From the NCBI GenBank assembly GCA_028288765.1, contig JAQGHQ010000442.1, positions 1 to 37,050 on the forward strand: a stretch of DNA of 37,050 nt, written 5' to 3'. Made by a program: the position numbers and the translations under genes. Positions 7,590-17,170 of this stretch are shown here, one piece after another. The notes beneath the pieces were generated by a model that worked only from the letters and a program-made list of their open reading frames with translations, did not search any database and had not been told where the DNA came from. The number at the start of each line of letters is the position of its first letter. The first letter of the stretch is position 1. This stretch comes from Gemmataceae bacterium. GTDB taxonomy: Bacteria; Planctomycetota; Planctomycetia; Gemmatales; Gemmataceae.

Positions 7590-8555
7590 ATGCTCCTGCA
7601 CCGCACGCCCGCCGCCGAGCCGACGCCCGCCCGCCCGCCCGTCGTGTGGGAAGATTCACCCTGTCCGCTCTGCGGCCGGACGGACGAGGCGATCGTGCTC
7701 GAAGCCCAGGACCCCGTGCCGGCCGACGGGGACGGGCTGTTGTTCGCGGTCGTCCGGTGTGAGCACTGCGGCCTCACGTACACCAACCCCCGCCCCACCC
7801 CGAAAACTATCGGGCGGTTCTACCCGGCCGACTACCACCCGCACCGCCGCCCGCGAAAGATGGAACAATCCCGGCCGCCCCGGCCGCTCTGGGCGCGGGT
7901 GTTCGGCCGGCCGTGCAACGAGCGCCGCGGGGTCCTCCCGTGGCACGGCCGGGGCCGGCTGCTCGACTTCGGGTGCGGCGGGGGGGTGTTCCTCAAGCGG
8001 ATGGCCGACCAGGGCTGGCAGGTCACCGGGCTCGACGCGGCGGTCGGGGTCGTCCGGCGGGTGCAGGAGGAGCTCGGGCTGAAGGCCCTCGTCGGCTCGC
8101 TCCCGCACCCGGACCTCCAGCCGTGTTCATTCGACGTGATCACGATGTGGCACTCGCTCGAACACGTCCACCGGCCGCTCGCGATCCTGCGCGAGGCGTT
8201 CCAGCTGCTCGCCCCCGGCGGGAAGCTGGTCGTCGCCACCCCGAACATCGAGAGCCTGCCGTTCTACTGGTTCGGGTCGAGCTGGTTCGGGCTCGACCTG
8301 CCCCGGCACCTGACCCACTTCACCCCGAAGACCTTGCGGGCGATGCTGGAGACCGCCGGGTTTCGGCCGGGGCCGGTGCGGATGCTCCGGCACGGGGACT
8401 GGTTGAGGTCCAGCGCCAAGCTGGCGGGCGCCCGGCGCGGCGGGGGGTGGGCGAAGCTGCTGCGGTGGAAACCGGCGGCCAAGGCCGTCGCCTGGGGCTG
8501 CTACGCCACCGGGATGAGCGACTGCATCATGGTCGTGGCCGAACGCCCGGAGTAG
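7590..8555 (+). CDS. Class I SAM-dependent methyltransferase with N-terminal zinc-ribbon-like motif
   Basis: The 321-residue protein has a CPLC...CEHC four-cysteine motif (C25, C28, C57, C60) likely to bind zinc. A methyltransferase type 11/12 domain follows, with SAM motif I LLDFGCGGG (124-132), acidic residue D149 after motif I, and the post-motif segments DVITMWHSLEHV and LLAPGGKLVVATPN. This architecture is common in enzymes that methylate sugars, lipids or small molecules, often in surface polysaccharide or biosynthetic loci. The substrate is not apparent here. It is the first gene of a plus-strand run, and the next gene starts 50 bases after its stop. The ATG at 7590 is the first good start after the intergenic repeat. 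Confidence 0.87.
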   Translation: MLLHRTPAAEPTPARPPVVWEDSPCPLCGRTDEAIVLEAQDPVPADGDGLLFAVVRCEHCGLTYTNPRPTPKTIGRFYPADYHPHRRPRKMEQSRPPRPLWARVFGRPCNERRGVLPWHGRGRLLDFGCGGGVFLKRMADQGWQVTGLDAAVGVVRRVQEELGLKALVGSLPHPDLQPCSFDVITMWHSLEHVHRPLAILREAFQLLAPGGKLVVATPNIESLPFYWFGSSWFGLDLPRHLTHFTPKTLRAMLETAGFRPGPVRMLRHGDWLRSSAKLAGARRGGGWAKLLRWKPAAKAVAWGCYATGMSDCIMVVAERPE

Positions 8556-8604
8556 CTTGAGTGCGGACCCGCCCCCGCCGCCAGGCCGCATTCCGGGAGA
8601 CCCC

Positions 8605-11466
8605 GTGTCCCACACCTGCTCCGCGGTAACCATTCTTCTCGTTGCCGGGACCCTCGCCGGACTCGCCGGAGGCGAGCCCCGCCCGCCGGTCCCACCGCCC
8701 GCCGCAGCCGATCCCCCTGTCTCCTCCGACCCCCGGCTGGTGGTCGAGCTCTTCGCCGCCGCACCCGATATCGTCCACCCGATCGCGGCCGACTTCGACT
8801 CGAAGGGCCGGCTGCTCGTCGTCGAGAGCCACACCCACTTCCGCCCCGCCAAGTACGACGGACCGGCCCACGACCGCATCCGCGTCCTCGAAGACACCGA
8901 CGGCGACGGCAAGGCCGACACGTTCACCACGTTCTTCGAGGGTACGACCGCCACGATGGACGTCGCCGCCCACCCGGATGGGTCGGTGTACGTAGCGACG
9001 CGGAACGAGATCCTCCGGCTCCGCGACACCAACGGGGACGGGAAGGCGGACGAGAAAACCCGGATCGCGGTCCTCGAAACGGCTGGGAACTACCCGCACA
9101 ACGGATTGAGCGGCCTGACCTTCGACACCGCCGGCAACCTCTTCTTCGGCATGGGGGAAAACCTCGGCGCGCCCTACAAGTTGATCGCCGCGGACGGCAC
9201 CACGCTCGCGGGCGGAGGGGAGGGTGGAAACATCTTCCACTGCACCGCCGCCGGCGGGAAGCTTCGCCGCGTGGCCACCGGGTTCTGGAACCCGTTCGGC
9301 GCCGGCCGCGACATCTTTGGCCGGCTGTTCGTGGTGGACAACGACCCCGACGCCTCGCCCCCGTGCCGGCTGGTTCACGTCGTCGAGGGCGCCGATTTCG
9401 GCTTCCAGTTCCGCTACGGCCGGTCCGGGCGGCACCCGTTCCAGTCCTGGAACGGCGAACTCCCCGGCACCCTTCCCTACGTCACCGGGACCGGCGAGTC
9501 GCCGTGCGAGGTGGTGAGCTACGAGTCCGACGGGCTGCCTCCGGAGTACCGCGGCAGCCTGCTCGTGCCGGCGTGGGCGGACCACCGGGTCGAGCGGTAC
9601 GTCCCCGCGTCGCGCGGGGCCTCCGTCACCGCCGATCGGACGCCGTTCGTGCAGGGCGGGAAGGAGTTCCGGCCGTCGGGGCTCGCGGTCGCCACGGACG
9701 GCTCGCTGTTCGTGAGTGACTGGGTGTCGCGGAGCTACGAGCTCCACGGGAAGGGGGCGGTCTGGCACGTCCGGTGGAAGGACGCGAAGCCGGCCCCACG
9801 GCCGACCGACCCGAAGCAGGCCGTCCTCAGTCCGCACCGGCCGGTCCGGGAGGCCGCCGCGCGGACGCTCGCGCGGGACCCCGCCGGGCGGGAGTTCCTG
9901 CGCGGCCGGCTCGGGTCGGCCGACGTGCGGGTGCGGGCGGCCGCGCTGGCTGCTCTCATCGACGCGAACGACGAGAAGACCGACCTCGCCGCGATCGCCC
10001 GGACGGACCAGGAGACTGGGCTGCGCGAGATGGCGGTCCGGGCGCTGGTCGCCCGCGGGGGCGATGTGACTGCGTTCGCGGCGGAGAAGGAGCCGGCCGG
10101 CGTGCGGGCCGAGGCGGTCGCCGGACTCCCGGCCGAGGGCTCGGAATCCCAGCTCCTCAAGCTGCTCGCCGACCCAGACCCCTTCCTCCGCCACGCGGCG
10201 GGCCGGCGGCTGGCGAGGGCGCCCGACGTCCTCGCCCGGGTCGATCACCGGGGGCTGAAGGACCCGAAGCAGCGGGTCGGGGTGTTGCTGGCGTGGCGGG
10301 CGTCGGGCCGGAAAGAGACGACCCGCGTTCTGGGCGACTTGCTGACCTATCCCGACCCCGACGTCCGGTTCATGGCGGTGAAGTGGGTGGCGGACGAGAA
10401 ACTGGCCGCATTCCGCCCGCAGGTCGCGGAAGCGGTGAAGAGCGAGTCGCTCGACCCCCGCGGGTTCCTCGCGCTCACCACCGCCCTCGCCCGGATCGAC
10501 GAGAAGCCGGTGAACGACGACGGGCTGGCCGGGTACTTCATCGACCGGCTGACCGACCGGAACGCCCCCGCGTCGGCCCGGTTGATGGCGCTGCGGGTGG
10601 TCCCCGCGGCCCACGGGAAACTGAAAACGGATCATCTCACGGCCCTGTTGTCGGAGACCGATCCCGTGTTCCGGGTCGAGGTGTTGCGCGCCCTGAAGGA
10701 CCGCGGCGACGCGAAGGCCGCGGCCCAGGTCCGCGCCATCGTTCAAGACGAGCGGCAGGCGATCCCGGTGAGGGCGCAGGCGATCCTCACGCTGTCCGCG
10801 ATCGCCCCGGCGGACGTGGGTTTCCTGACCGGGTTGGCGAACGGGTCCGACGCCATTCTCGGCCGCGAGGCGTTGCGGGCGCTGTACCAGGCCGACCTAT
10901 CGCCTGTTCAGCAGGGCGATCTCGCGGCGGCGGCGAAGGCCCGGCCCGACCGGGCGGACCTCGCCGCCCGCGTCCTGGGAAAGCCGTTCCACGCGAACCG
11001 GCCGGCCGCCACGGACACCGACGCCTGGCTCAAGCGGCTGGACGGCCCGGCCGACCCGGACACGGGCCGGCGGGTGTTCGAGAACCCCAGACTTGCCACG
11101 TGCTCCCTGTGCCACCGGGTCGACGGGCGGGGGGCGGACGTGGGCCCGGACCTGAGCCTGATCGGCCGGACCGACCGGCGGTGGATCGTGGAATCCATTC
11201 TTCAGCCGAGCGCGGTGGTGGCCCCGCATTACCTGCCGTGGAAGATCGAGACGACCGACGGCCGGGTGCTGACCGGCCTGCTGGTCGGCACGCACCTGGA
11301 CGAATCGGTGTACGTCGACCAGAAGGGGCTCCGGTTCAAGGTCGACGCCCGCGACGTCGCGTCGGCCGTACCGACCCGGACTTCGATCATGCCCGACGGC
11401 CTGCTCGACCGGCTGACCGACCAGGAAGTCCGCGACCTCGTCGCGTACCTCGCGTCGCGGAAGTAG
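8605..11466 (+). CDS. PVC-type membrane-bound dehydrogenase-like protein with HEAT repeats and CxxCH heme domain
   Basis: The 953-residue protein starts with a signal peptide (TILLVAGTLAGLAGG). An N-terminal beta-propeller resembling PQQ/sorbosone dehydrogenases covers roughly residues 40-400, with calcium-loop-like DTDGDGKAD and DTNGDGKAD segments. A HEAT-like helical region spans about 420-780, and a C-terminal cytochrome c domain has CSLCH (833-837) and an LLDRLTDQEVRDLVAYL tail. This three-part layout is widespread in planctomycetes, where such proteins are thought to work in periplasmic oxidation, possibly of sugars; the substrate is unknown. The GTG at 8605 is preferred to a TTG at 8557 because GGGAG lies 5 bases upstream and the signal peptide begins there. 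Confidence 0.88.
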   Translation: MSHTCSAVTILLVAGTLAGLAGGEPRPPVPPPAAADPPVSSDPRLVVELFAAAPDIVHPIAADFDSKGRLLVVESHTHFRPAKYDGPAHDRIRVLEDTDGDGKADTFTTFFEGTTATMDVAAHPDGSVYVATRNEILRLRDTNGDGKADEKTRIAVLETAGNYPHNGLSGLTFDTAGNLFFGMGENLGAPYKLIAADGTTLAGGGEGGNIFHCTAAGGKLRRVATGFWNPFGAGRDIFGRLFVVDNDPDASPPCRLVHVVEGADFGFQFRYGRSGRHPFQSWNGELPGTLPYVTGTGESPCEVVSYESDGLPPEYRGSLLVPAWADHRVERYVPASRGASVTADRTPFVQGGKEFRPSGLAVATDGSLFVSDWVSRSYELHGKGAVWHVRWKDAKPAPRPTDPKQAVLSPHRPVREAAARTLARDPAGREFLRGRLGSADVRVRAAALAALIDANDEKTDLAAIARTDQETGLREMAVRALVARGGDVTAFAAEKEPAGVRAEAVAGLPAEGSESQLLKLLADPDPFLRHAAGRRLARAPDVLARVDHRGLKDPKQRVGVLLAWRASGRKETTRVLGDLLTYPDPDVRFMAVKWVADEKLAAFRPQVAEAVKSESLDPRGFLALTTALARIDEKPVNDDGLAGYFIDRLTDRNAPASARLMALRVVPAAHGKLKTDHLTALLSETDPVFRVEVLRALKDRGDAKAAAQVRAIVQDERQAIPVRAQAILTLSAIAPADVGFLTGLANGSDAILGREALRALYQADLSPVQQGDLAAAAKARPDRADLAARVLGKPFHANRPAATDTDAWLKRLDGPADPDTGRRVFENPRLATCSLCHRVDGRGADVGPDLSLIGRTDRRWIVESILQPSAVVAPHYLPWKIETTDGRVLTGLLVGTHLDESVYVDQKGLRFKVDARDVASAVPTRTSIMPDGLLDRLTDQEVRDLVAYLASRK

Positions 11467-11504
11467 GGGACGGGGGATGGGCCGGTTGTCGGAGAGTGAT
11501 TTTG

Positions 11505-11515
11505 GCGTAACCGGT
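11505..11515 (+). repeat. Dispersed intergenic repeat GCGTAACCGGT, copy 1
   Basis: The 11-base motif recurs at 17797-17807 and 19760-19770, always in intergenic DNA. Copies 1 and 2 are similar over about 26 bases, with 23 matches by eye, including a preceding ATTT and a following GCCC-CTC. Its role is unknown. Confidence 0.6.
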
Positions 11516-11560
11516 CGCCCACTCCGGCGGGCGGTGGTTTCGCCCCCGGCGGGGCGGGTG

Positions 11561-11593
11561 CCGGTAGCCCGGGGTTTCACCCCGGGCTACCGG
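11561..11593. repeat. Perfect 15-bp palindromic hairpin downstream of the cytochrome gene
   Basis: The arms 11561-11575 and 11579-11593 are exact reverse complements (CCGGTAGCCCGGGGT and its complement) around a 3-base loop. It starts 94 bases after the stop of the PVC cytochrome gene. No T-run follows on either strand, so a repeat or a factor-dependent termination signal is more likely than an intrinsic terminator. Confidence 0.75.
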
Positions 11594-12013
11594 CCGACGC
11601 CGCTCCGCGGCTCCCGAGCCGGGCCGCCTTCTGGCCCAAAAGGGCGACGAAAACCACCCACTCGAGTCCGACCGGTCACGATCTCACCCAGAGGTGCTCT
11701 GTCGGTATCCTCGGTGGACCGGTCTTCAGCCTGAAGGGCTGGCAGCTCTGAGCCCTGGGCATCGCGCTGGAAACGCTGCGTCGCCCGCCGATCGTTCCAC
11801 AGCCACCGGTTATCTGTAAGCCCTGCCGTGCCACCGGGTATTCCCGTCTTGGCGGCCTGCTCAGGAAGACAGGACCGCCCACCGGGCTGGTGTCTCGCCG
11901 CCGCAACTGAACGTCCTGGCTACAATTGCCCGACCGAGAGCGGCCGCAGCCGCGACGGGACGCACGACCCGGTGTGCCGGAGGATCCTCACCGTTACCCG
12001 AACGGAGTATGTC

Positions 12014-12589
12014 ATGACCCGTCGTGCCCTCTGGACCGCCCTCGTCGCCCTCGTCCCCGTCCTCGTTCTTCCCGGTACCGGGCGAGCTGACGACTACGCC
12101 CTCGAGCCGGCCCACGCGGCGGTTACCTTCAAGGTGTCCCACCTCGGCCTGAGCTGGACCTACGGTCGGTTCAAAGACATCTCCGGCAGCTTCACCCTCG
12201 ACCCCGCGAACCCGGCTACCACTGCGTTCTCCCTGACCGCCAAGACGGACAGCATCGACACCGACAACGTCAAGCGGGACGAACACCTCAAGAGCCCCGA
12301 CTTCTTCAACGTCAAGCAGTTCCCGGCGATCTCGTTCAAGAGCACCGCGGTCAAGCCGGTCGACGGCGGATACCAGGTCACCGGCGACCTCACCATCCAC
12401 GGGACTACCAAGGCGGTGACGTTCAACCTCCTCGGCGGGCGCGCCGCCGAGTTCCCCAAAGGGGTCCAGCGGACCGGGTTCTCGACGGAACTGGTCCTCA
12501 AGCGTTCCGATTTCGGGATCGACAAGCTGAAGGAAGCGATCGGGGACGACGTCTACGTGTCCATCAGCTTCGAAGGCACGAAGAAATAA
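12014..12589 (+). CDS. YceI-family periplasmic protein
   Basis: The 191-residue protein has a cleavable signal peptide (ALWTALVALVPVLVLPGTGRADD). A YceI lipocalin-like beta-barrel follows, with recognisable features: YALEPAHAAVTFKVSHLG, GRFKDISGSF, DTDNVKRDEHLKSPDFFN, FPAISFKST and GDLTIHGTTKAV. Family members bind polyisoprenoids or other amphiphiles in the periplasm, but the ligand here is unknown. GGAG lies 6 bases before the ATG at 12014, which fixes the start. The next gene follows after 62 bases on the same strand. Confidence 0.92.
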   Translation: MTRRALWTALVALVPVLVLPGTGRADDYALEPAHAAVTFKVSHLGLSWTYGRFKDISGSFTLDPANPATTAFSLTAKTDSIDTDNVKRDEHLKSPDFFNVKQFPAISFKSTAVKPVDGGYQVTGDLTIHGTTKAVTFNLLGGRAAEFPKGVQRTGFSTELVLKRSDFGIDKLKEAIGDDVYVSISFEGTKK

Positions 12590-12651
12590 CGCCGGCCGAC
12601 GAGAGGTGAGAGTCGAGAACCGCGTTCCCGGGCCAGCCCGGCGGGGGAGGA

Positions 12652-13599
12652 ATGCCCGACCCGGTCCTCATCCTTCAGGCGTTCGCCCTGGCAGCTGGCC
12701 TGGGCGCCGTCGCCGCGATCCTGACGTGCCGGCCGCGGAGCCAGCCGCACCAGCGGCTGGCGTCCGCCGGGGGAGCTGTGGGGGTGGGGGCGGGTCTTCT
12801 CGCCGGGGCCTGGGCTCTCCACCTGGCCCCACATTACCCGCCCGGGGAAGATCAGGACCGCTTCCTCCTCGTCCTGCTCCCGGCCGCGGTCCTCGTCGAG
12901 GCGGCGGCGGTGTTCGTGGGCCGGGCGGCGTGGGCGATCAGGGCTGTGGTCGCCGCCGGGGCAGCTCCCGTTCTTCTCCACGGGTCAATTTATCTCACCG
13001 ACGTCGCCGGCCCCGGCACCCGCGAGTGGCCGCCCGCTCTTGCCCTACAAATCCTGGTCGGGCTCGCCGTCTCCCTGTTCGCCGGGTGGGTCGTCCTTTC
13101 CCGGCTGGCCGGGCGGGTTCCCGGGGCGGCGGTGCCGCTGGCCCTGGCGCTGGTGTGTGCGGGGGCGGGGGTGGTGATCATGCTGTCCGGGTATGCCACC
13201 GGCGGCCAGTTCGGGTTCCCACTCGCCGGTGGGCTGGTCGGGGTTGCCGTGGTCGCCGCACTGGCCGGACGGGCCAGCCCCCGGGGCGCGGTCGGGGTAG
13301 GGGTGGTGGGGCTGTTCGCCCTGCTCGTCACCAGTCGGTTCTTCGCCGGCCTCACGACCACGAACGCGACTCTCCTGTTCGCCGCCCCGGTTCTCGCCTG
13401 GATACCGGAGCTGCCGTGGGTCCGCCGGCTCGGTCCGCGGGCTCGCGGGTGCCTGCGGGTCGTCCTCGTGGCGGTCCCGGTGGTAATCGCCCTGTCACTC
13501 GCGCGGGAAAAGTTCGCCGCCGACTCCGTCCGCCCGTCAGAGACCCAACCCGGCTCGCCCGAGCCCTCGCTCCAGGACTACCTCGACTTCGGGAAGTGA
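12652..13599 (+). CDS. Hypothetical multi-pass membrane protein
   Basis: I do not recognise this 315-residue protein. It is rich in Ala, Val, Gly and Leu and has about eight to nine hydrophobic segments, for example VLILQAFALAAGLGAVAAIL at the N-terminus, ALALQILVGLAVSLFAGWVV in the middle and VVLVAVPVVIALSL near the end. It finishes with a short polar tail (PSLQDYLDFGK). A purine-rich GGGGGAGGA abuts the ATG at 12652, giving an unusually short ribosome-binding spacing. It lies 62 bases after the YceI gene and could be co-transcribed with it. No catalytic motif is evident. Confidence 0.8.
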   Translation: MPDPVLILQAFALAAGLGAVAAILTCRPRSQPHQRLASAGGAVGVGAGLLAGAWALHLAPHYPPGEDQDRFLLVLLPAAVLVEAAAVFVGRAAWAIRAVVAAGAAPVLLHGSIYLTDVAGPGTREWPPALALQILVGLAVSLFAGWVVLSRLAGRVPGAAVPLALALVCAGAGVVIMLSGYATGGQFGFPLAGGLVGVAVVAALAGRASPRGAVGVGVVGLFALLVTSRFFAGLTTTNATLLFAAPVLAWIPELPWVRRLGPRARGCLRVVLVAVPVVIALSLAREKFAADSVRPSETQPGSPEPSLQDYLDFGK

Positions 13600-14038
13600 C
13601 CGACCGGACCGGGGCGAACCCGGAGCTCATGCCCGATCGGGCCGTCGCGAGGGCGAGACCGCTCACCAGTCCGATCCTCCCAGGTGTTCCCGTTCGCGCC
13701 GGGCATGAACCGATTGAGGATGCCGCCCTCAAAACCATGCCGCGATCTGAGCCCTGACATAAAGAATCAGGCTCGAAAGAAGGGTCCCGGTGTTTCGACT
13801 GACAGTTCATGCGTGGCGATGAGCCTGTGTCGGGTAACAGAAAAACCATCTATTCCGTTTGCACCGGTTTCAACCGGCGTACTAGATCTGAGTAGCCGCA
13901 TTTCCCGTCCGGCCGCGCGCCCCCTGACCGACTCCCCGGTCGGGCCGAACTGGTTCGCACTGCTCCATCCGTTGACCCGGTCGCAGGGCCCGTGGGCGGT
14001 ACGCCTACGCCCTCGTGACCCCACCGCGGGGGTGTCTC
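13600..14038. other. 439-bp intergenic region upstream of the TadG/vWA gene
   Basis: No gene is supported here. Base composition becomes visibly less GC-rich around 13725-13870. A small palindrome CCGGTT-TC-AACCGG lies at 13864-13877. The region presumably includes the promoter of the large downstream gene. Open frames crossing it have implausible composition and no recognisable domain. Confidence 0.5.
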
Positions 14039-17000
14039 GTGATTCGCCGGACTCGGTCTGCGTCCCACCCCGGGACCGTCCTCCCGACTCTCGGGGTCTG
14101 CCTGATCGGGCTGTTCGCCTTCGTCGGCCTGGCCGTGGACCTCGGGGTCCTGGCCCTCGCCCGGACCCAGAGCCAGAACGCGGCCGACGACGCCGCCCTC
14201 GTCGGCGTCCGGAACCTGAACAACAAGGTCGGGGCGATCGACACCAACCGGGCCGCAGCCCTCACCGCCGCGCAGAACGCGGCGAAGAGCAACCCGCTCC
14301 TGAACACCAACTTCGTCGACGCCCAGATCCAGACCGTCCGGGCCGGGTTGTATGCGTACAACTCGACGAACGGGTATTTCTCGGTGAGTTACCCGAACTC
14401 CCTCGCTGCCGGACAATCGTGGACCGCGATGAACGTGCAGCTGGCCGCCACCCAGCCCACGTACTTTATGCGGGTGATGGGCGTAACCTCGATGCCAACC
14501 GGGGCGAACGCGACCGCGGTCCACCGCCCCCGGGACGTGGCCGTCGTCCTCGACTTCTCCGTCTCCATGCGGTTCGGGAGCATGTCCGGCTGGGAGCCGG
14601 GGAACGGGAACTCCAACGGGGAGACCCGCGGGTACCTGAACCCGGACCCCCGGTACCCCCAGTTCGGCCACTACGCCCGGTACACCCGGTACCAGACCAA
14701 TAGCCTCCCGGACTACGGCCCGGCCGGCGGTACCCAGGTCGCGAACCCGCAGACGTTCTGCACCCAGTCGACCGTCGCCAACCGGCCGAACCCGCTGTGC
14801 ATACAGGTCCCGTACGTCATGCAGACCGGGGAAGTCGCGACCCCGAACAACCACACCATGGACAGCCCGAACGGCCCCCCGGTCGTCACCGGGGCGCAAC
14901 AGACGTCGGGCCCCGGGTGGTCCGGCGGGTTCTGGTACGACCCGGCCAACCCGGCCCAGAACGGGGTCACCCCGGCGAACCTCAAGAATGCTTTCCTCCA
15001 GTGGTCCCCGTCGATCACTACCGCCGGGAACTCGACCACGTACACCCCCAACCAGTACGACTGGTCCACGTACTCCGCGACCACGGCGGCGCTCCCCGCC
15101 CCGGACTTCTTCAAGGACCAGATACCCACCAGCGGGGGCGTGAACTACGTCGGCGACATGTGGCCGAACGCAGACGGTAGCAAGGGCGGGCCGTTCACCG
15201 AGACCAGCGGGACCCGGACAGCGGCCGCCACCCTGGCCGAGTTCCTCGGGATCGGGACTTTCGCGTCGGGCGCCTCCCCCCCGCTAACCGGTAATGCCGG
15301 GATAGCGTCGCTCTCCGGGATACTACCGGTGCTCACCCGCTGGGACAGTTACCGTAACCAGACCTGGGAGACCTACGGGTACGACCTCAAGGTGCCTACC
15401 TGGAAGGGCGCCAGTTACCTGACTGTAACCCCGGGCAACGCCACCACCTACGTCCAGCAGGCTGCGTCTGGCAACTTGTTCCAGGGCTATTCGATGGGGC
15501 CGATGTACTGGGGGAAGACCTTCTTCATCTGGCCGCCCGACCCGCGGTTCGACCCGTCGCTCAACCCTAAAACGGACCTGACCAGCCCCGACCCGGCCCG
15601 GCTCTCCTACACCTCATCTGGCAAAGCGATGTGCGACTGGCGGAAGCGGTTCTTCCTCAAGGTGAGCGGGGGGTCGACGGTCGCGTTCTCTTCGAGCGAC
15701 AACATCAACCAGCTCCTGTTCCGGAACGGGGTCGGGTACACGCTGGCCGACGGGGCGGAGAACGGAACCACGGTCGTGCCGAACTACCCCGCCATCCTGG
15801 CCTGGCTCAAGAGTGGGCCCCAGGTGTTCCCGTCAAACCTCCGCGCCGGCCGGATCCTGTACTACACCTCGATCCCGTCCACCGTGGCGAACGCGTCGAG
15901 CAACACCGACCAGAGGTTCTGGAAGGATTACATCGACTTCGTCCTCGGGCAGAGCAACTACGACCCGAAGTACAACCTGGCCGGGGTGGAGTACGCCCCG
16001 TGGCCGGAAGGGGCGACCGTCGGGGTGTCCCAGGGCACCCTGTCAGGCGTGGCCGGGACCGCGAACCCCGGGCCGCCCACGCCGCCCCCACCGCCGTACA
16101 TGAACTACACCGACAACCCGAGCCGCCCGCGGATGGACTTCTGGTTCGGCCCGGCCACGTTCCTGGACTTCATCTCGAGCCGGTCGAGCGGCCGGAAGTG
16201 GTGGGCCGGGACGGTCCACGAGGCCCAGGACTGGCAGCTGAAGGCGGGGATCAACTCGGCCCTGGACGACATCCGGGCGAACCACCCGAACGACCAGTGC
16301 GGGCTCGCCTACTTCGCCAACTTCGCGTTCAGCACCGTCCGGTGCCCGATGGGGCAGGACTACACGAGCCTCAAGTCCGCGCTGTTCTACCCTGGCTCGC
16401 TCGTCAGTAAGATCAAGGGCGGGGACACGACCACCGAACTGCTGCCGTACGACTCGAACTTCAACTCCACCCTGACCGGGGACCTGCCGAACGCCAACGG
16501 GGGCACCGACCCGGTGACCGGCCTGTCGCTCGCGTACAACCTGCTCTCCAGCGGGGCGACGCACAGCACGCTCGTGCCCCCGTGGGGCACGGGCTCGACG
16601 GCGGCGGCGACCGGCCGGCGCGGCGCGGCGAAGATCGTGATCTTCGAGACCGACGGGGTGCCGAACGCGATCAACTCCCCGTACTGGAGCTACTACAAGC
16701 AGGTGAATGGGACCACCGGGCAGAATCAGTCGTATTTCCAGAACGACAACAGCGGGACGTACAACGTCACCACCAGCGGCCCGCTGAGCGGCGCCCCGCC
16801 GTGGGACGCGGCCGGGAATGCGGCCATCCAGGTGGCCAAGCAGATCGTCGCCCCGACCACGGCCACCAACCCGGGGTACAGTCTGCCGAACGCCCCGGCC
16901 CGGGTGTTCGGGCTGGCGTACGGGGACCTGTTTTACTACCCGACCGCCCGGAAGACGTTCGGCCTCCAGTTCCTCTACAACCTCCAGGTGGCCGGGAACA

Positions 17001-17137
17001 CCTCGGCGGCCGACGGGTCGAATACCGTCCCGTCGTACCAGATCATCACCGGCCCCTACCAAACCCGGATCGACAACATCCGGACCGCCATGCAGACGAT
17101 CATGCAGAGCGGGGTCCAGGTGGCCCTGATCGAGTAG
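14039..17137 (+). CDS. Large TadG-like protein with N-terminal anchor and split von Willebrand factor A domain
   Basis: The protein has about 1032 residues. A basic start and hydrophobic anchor (TVLPTLGVCLIGLFAFVGLA, then VDLG) match TadE/TadG Flp-pilus-associated proteins. A vWA domain begins with the MIDAS strand DVAVVLDFSVS (166-176, DxSxS at 172-176). Its remaining elements appear only after about residue 725: helix KAGINSALDDI, strand CGLAYFANFAF, the NGGTD loop and KIVIFETDGVPN. The intervening 540-odd residues are rich in Tyr, Asn, Pro, Gly and Trp and match no domain I know. The start is GTG at 14039 or GTG at 14015; I prefer 14039 because a G-rich site precedes it. No tad pilus gene is nearby. 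It is probably an envelope-anchored adhesion or structural protein. Confidence 0.82.
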   Translation: MIRRTRSASHPGTVLPTLGVCLIGLFAFVGLAVDLGVLALARTQSQNAADDAALVGVRNLNNKVGAIDTNRAAALTAAQNAAKSNPLLNTNFVDAQIQTVRAGLYAYNSTNGYFSVSYPNSLAAGQSWTAMNVQLAATQPTYFMRVMGVTSMPTGANATAVHRPRDVAVVLDFSVSMRFGSMSGWEPGNGNSNGETRGYLNPDPRYPQFGHYARYTRYQTNSLPDYGPAGGTQVANPQTFCTQSTVANRPNPLCIQVPYVMQTGEVATPNNHTMDSPNGPPVVTGAQQTSGPGWSGGFWYDPANPAQNGVTPANLKNAFLQWSPSITTAGNSTTYTPNQYDWSTYSATTAALPAPDFFKDQIPTSGGVNYVGDMWPNADGSKGGPFTETSGTRTAAATLAEFLGIGTFASGASPPLTGNAGIASLSGILPVLTRWDSYRNQTWETYGYDLKVPTWKGASYLTVTPGNATTYVQQAASGNLFQGYSMGPMYWGKTFFIWPPDPRFDPSLNPKTDLTSPDPARLSYTSSGKAMCDWRKRFFLKVSGGSTVAFSSSDNINQLLFRNGVGYTLADGAENGTTVVPNYPAILAWLKSGPQVFPSNLRAGRILYYTSIPSTVANASSNTDQRFWKDYIDFVLGQSNYDPKYNLAGVEYAPWPEGATVGVSQGTLSGVAGTANPGPPTPPPPPYMNYTDNPSRPRMDFWFGPATFLDFISSRSSGRKWWAGTVHEAQDWQLKAGINSALDDIRANHPNDQCGLAYFANFAFSTVRCPMGQDYTSLKSALFYPGSLVSKIKGGDTTTELLPYDSNFNSTLTGDLPNANGGTDPVTGLSLAYNLLSSGATHSTLVPPWGTGSTAAATGRRGAAKIVIFETDGVPNAINSPYWSYYKQVNGTTGQNQSYFQNDNSGTYNVTTSGPLSGAPPWDAAGNAAIQVAKQIVAPTTATNPGYSLPNAPARVFGLAYGDLFYYPTARKTFGLQFLYNLQVAGNTSAADGSNTVPSYQIITGPYQTRIDNIRTAMQTIMQSGVQVALIE

Positions 17138-17170
17138 GAATCCCCTGTCGACTCGGAGAGAACACGCACG

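Larger units (their letters stand above)
11467..12013. other. 547-bp intergenic region with repeat fragments
   Basis: No credible gene is seen on either strand. The region holds one copy of the dispersed GCGTAACCGGT motif (11505-11515), a perfect 15-bp hairpin (11561-11593), and a degenerate CCTGGGCATCGCGCTGG segment near 11753 that recalls the REP-like mini-palindromes. The last 100 bases presumably contain the promoter of the YceI gene, but I could not identify -35/-10 boxes with confidence. Confidence 0.55.

Noticed and set aside
8527..10746. A 739-residue minus-strand open frame opposite the PVC cytochrome gene
   Set aside because: The plus strand encodes a recognisable propeller, HEAT region and CxxCH domain; the antisense product is Arg/Gly/Pro-rich without homology.
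13684..14703. A plus-strand open frame starting in the gap before the TadG/vWA gene
   Set aside because: It overlaps the TadG/vWA coding sequence in another frame, has no ribosome-binding site and becomes Arg/Pro-rich.
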